Positions 12,785 through 13,026 of a stretch of 13,026 bases of DNA are shown in pieces; position 1 is the first letter of the stretch, and every line of letters starts with the position of its first letter. The notes beneath the pieces are model-generated. The model saw nothing but the letters and a program-made list of their open reading frames with translations, had not been told where the DNA came from and did not search any database. A program made the position numbers and the translations under genes. The stretch comes from Clostridia bacterium (GTDB taxonomy: Bacteria; Bacillota; Clostridia; TANB77; CAG-508). The stretch is taken from the NCBI GenBank assembly GCA_022790685.1, contig JAAVXQ010000117.1, positions 1 through 13,026 on the forward strand, given 5' to 3'.

Positions 12785-13025
12785 TTCTATCTATAATATT
12801 GTGAGCATGCTTCATCTCCTCTGGTGTATTTATATATATAATTTTATACTTTCCAGAAGTAGTATTTTTAATATAATCATGATGTATCTCCAAAATATGA
12901 ATTAATCCCCAATATAGCCATTTACCATCTATATTTTCTACTAAAAAGTTTCTTACTGGTGGTCTATGATATATTCTTATATTAGGTTTATCTTTAAATT
13001 CAAAAATTTTATCTTTAAAATCCTC
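12762..13025 (-). CDS. C-terminal fragment of an unrecognised protein, cut by window edge
   Basis: An open frame enters from the right edge and runs 87 codons to TAG at 12762-12764. Visible features are RIYHRPPVRNFLVEN, WLYWGLIHILEIHHDY with several aromatic and histidine residues, and a final helix PEEMKHAHNIIDRNEN. There is no membrane segment. An in-frame ATG at 12818 with GAGGAG 5' of it looks like a start by chance, but the frame is clearly open and protein-like far upstream. It overlaps the cupin gene by 23 bases and so belongs to the same operon. I recognise no family. Confidence 0.65.
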   Translation of the reverse strand, partial: EDFKDKIFEFKDKPNIRIYHRPPVRNFLVENIDGKWLYWGLIHILEIHHDYIKNTTSGKYKIIYINTPEEMKHAHNIIDRNENTRYI

Positions 13026-13026
13026 T

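Noticed and set aside
12804..12818. Start codon at 12818 with GAGGAG as the start of a short gene before the cupin
   Set aside because: The same frame is open and protein-like for 69 more codons upstream to the window edge, so this is internal to a longer gene.

Overview
The window looks like chromosome of a very AT-rich, low-GC Gram-positive bacterium, most likely Clostridia. The grounds are strong AGGAGG-type ribosome binding sites, TTGACA/TATAAT-like promoters, poly-U hairpin terminators, an Asp23/Gls24 domain and an ER-type (SipW-like) signal peptidase I. Every gene from base 420 onward is on the minus strand, so transcription runs from high to low coordinates. Only the first ~325 bases differ: they hold the 3' end of a plus-strand gene of much higher G+C, closed by a bidirectional terminator.

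Layout in transcription order. (1) 13025-9073 is a tight operon, probably starting outside the window: unknown partial protein, cupin-fold protein, an overlooked 38-aa protein, Cof-type HAD phosphatase, RdgB/HAM1-like NTP pyrophosphatase, uracil-DNA-glycosylase-like protein, a small basic protein broken by a one-base frameshift, and a YihY/BrkB membrane protein, then a terminator. Stops and starts overlap or lie within a few bases at several joints. The RdgB-like and UDG-like genes suggest nucleotide-pool and DNA sanitation.

(2) 8922-5420 is a SipW/TasA-like secretion island. A strong extended -10 promoter drives a ~310-nt leader, then a TasA/camelysin-like subunit (197 aa), an attenuator-like hairpin pair, a SipW-type signal peptidase, a second secreted protein (163 aa), a 74-aa membrane protein that stops just inside a TasA-like motif, and a 384-aa secreted protein with Ig/GBS-Bsp-like modules. 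The last gene has no ATG, GTG or TTG at its expected start; an ATA sits at the right distance from a good ribosome binding site. The likely product is a cell-surface or biofilm-type assembly. The leader is bounded by 21-bp inverted repeats and carries a hairpin whose U-run points the wrong way for the present orientation. It is therefore a candidate invertible on/off switch or a long-range RNA helix.

(3) 5386-3066 is an envelope and nucleotide metabolism operon: a P-loop NTPase/Asp23 protein (split by an apparent one-base frameshift), cytidylate kinase and a PlsC-type acyltransferase, then a terminator. (4) typA/bipA (2946-1129) follows, with a 20-bp perfect inverted repeat in its leader and its own terminator. 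(5) A TrmR-like O-methyltransferase (1013-420) comes last, converging on the plus-strand fragment at the shared terminator.

Three genes carry a lesion that one base change would repair (near 5046, near 10110, and at 6572-6574). They may be real decay or consensus errors; reads would settle this.
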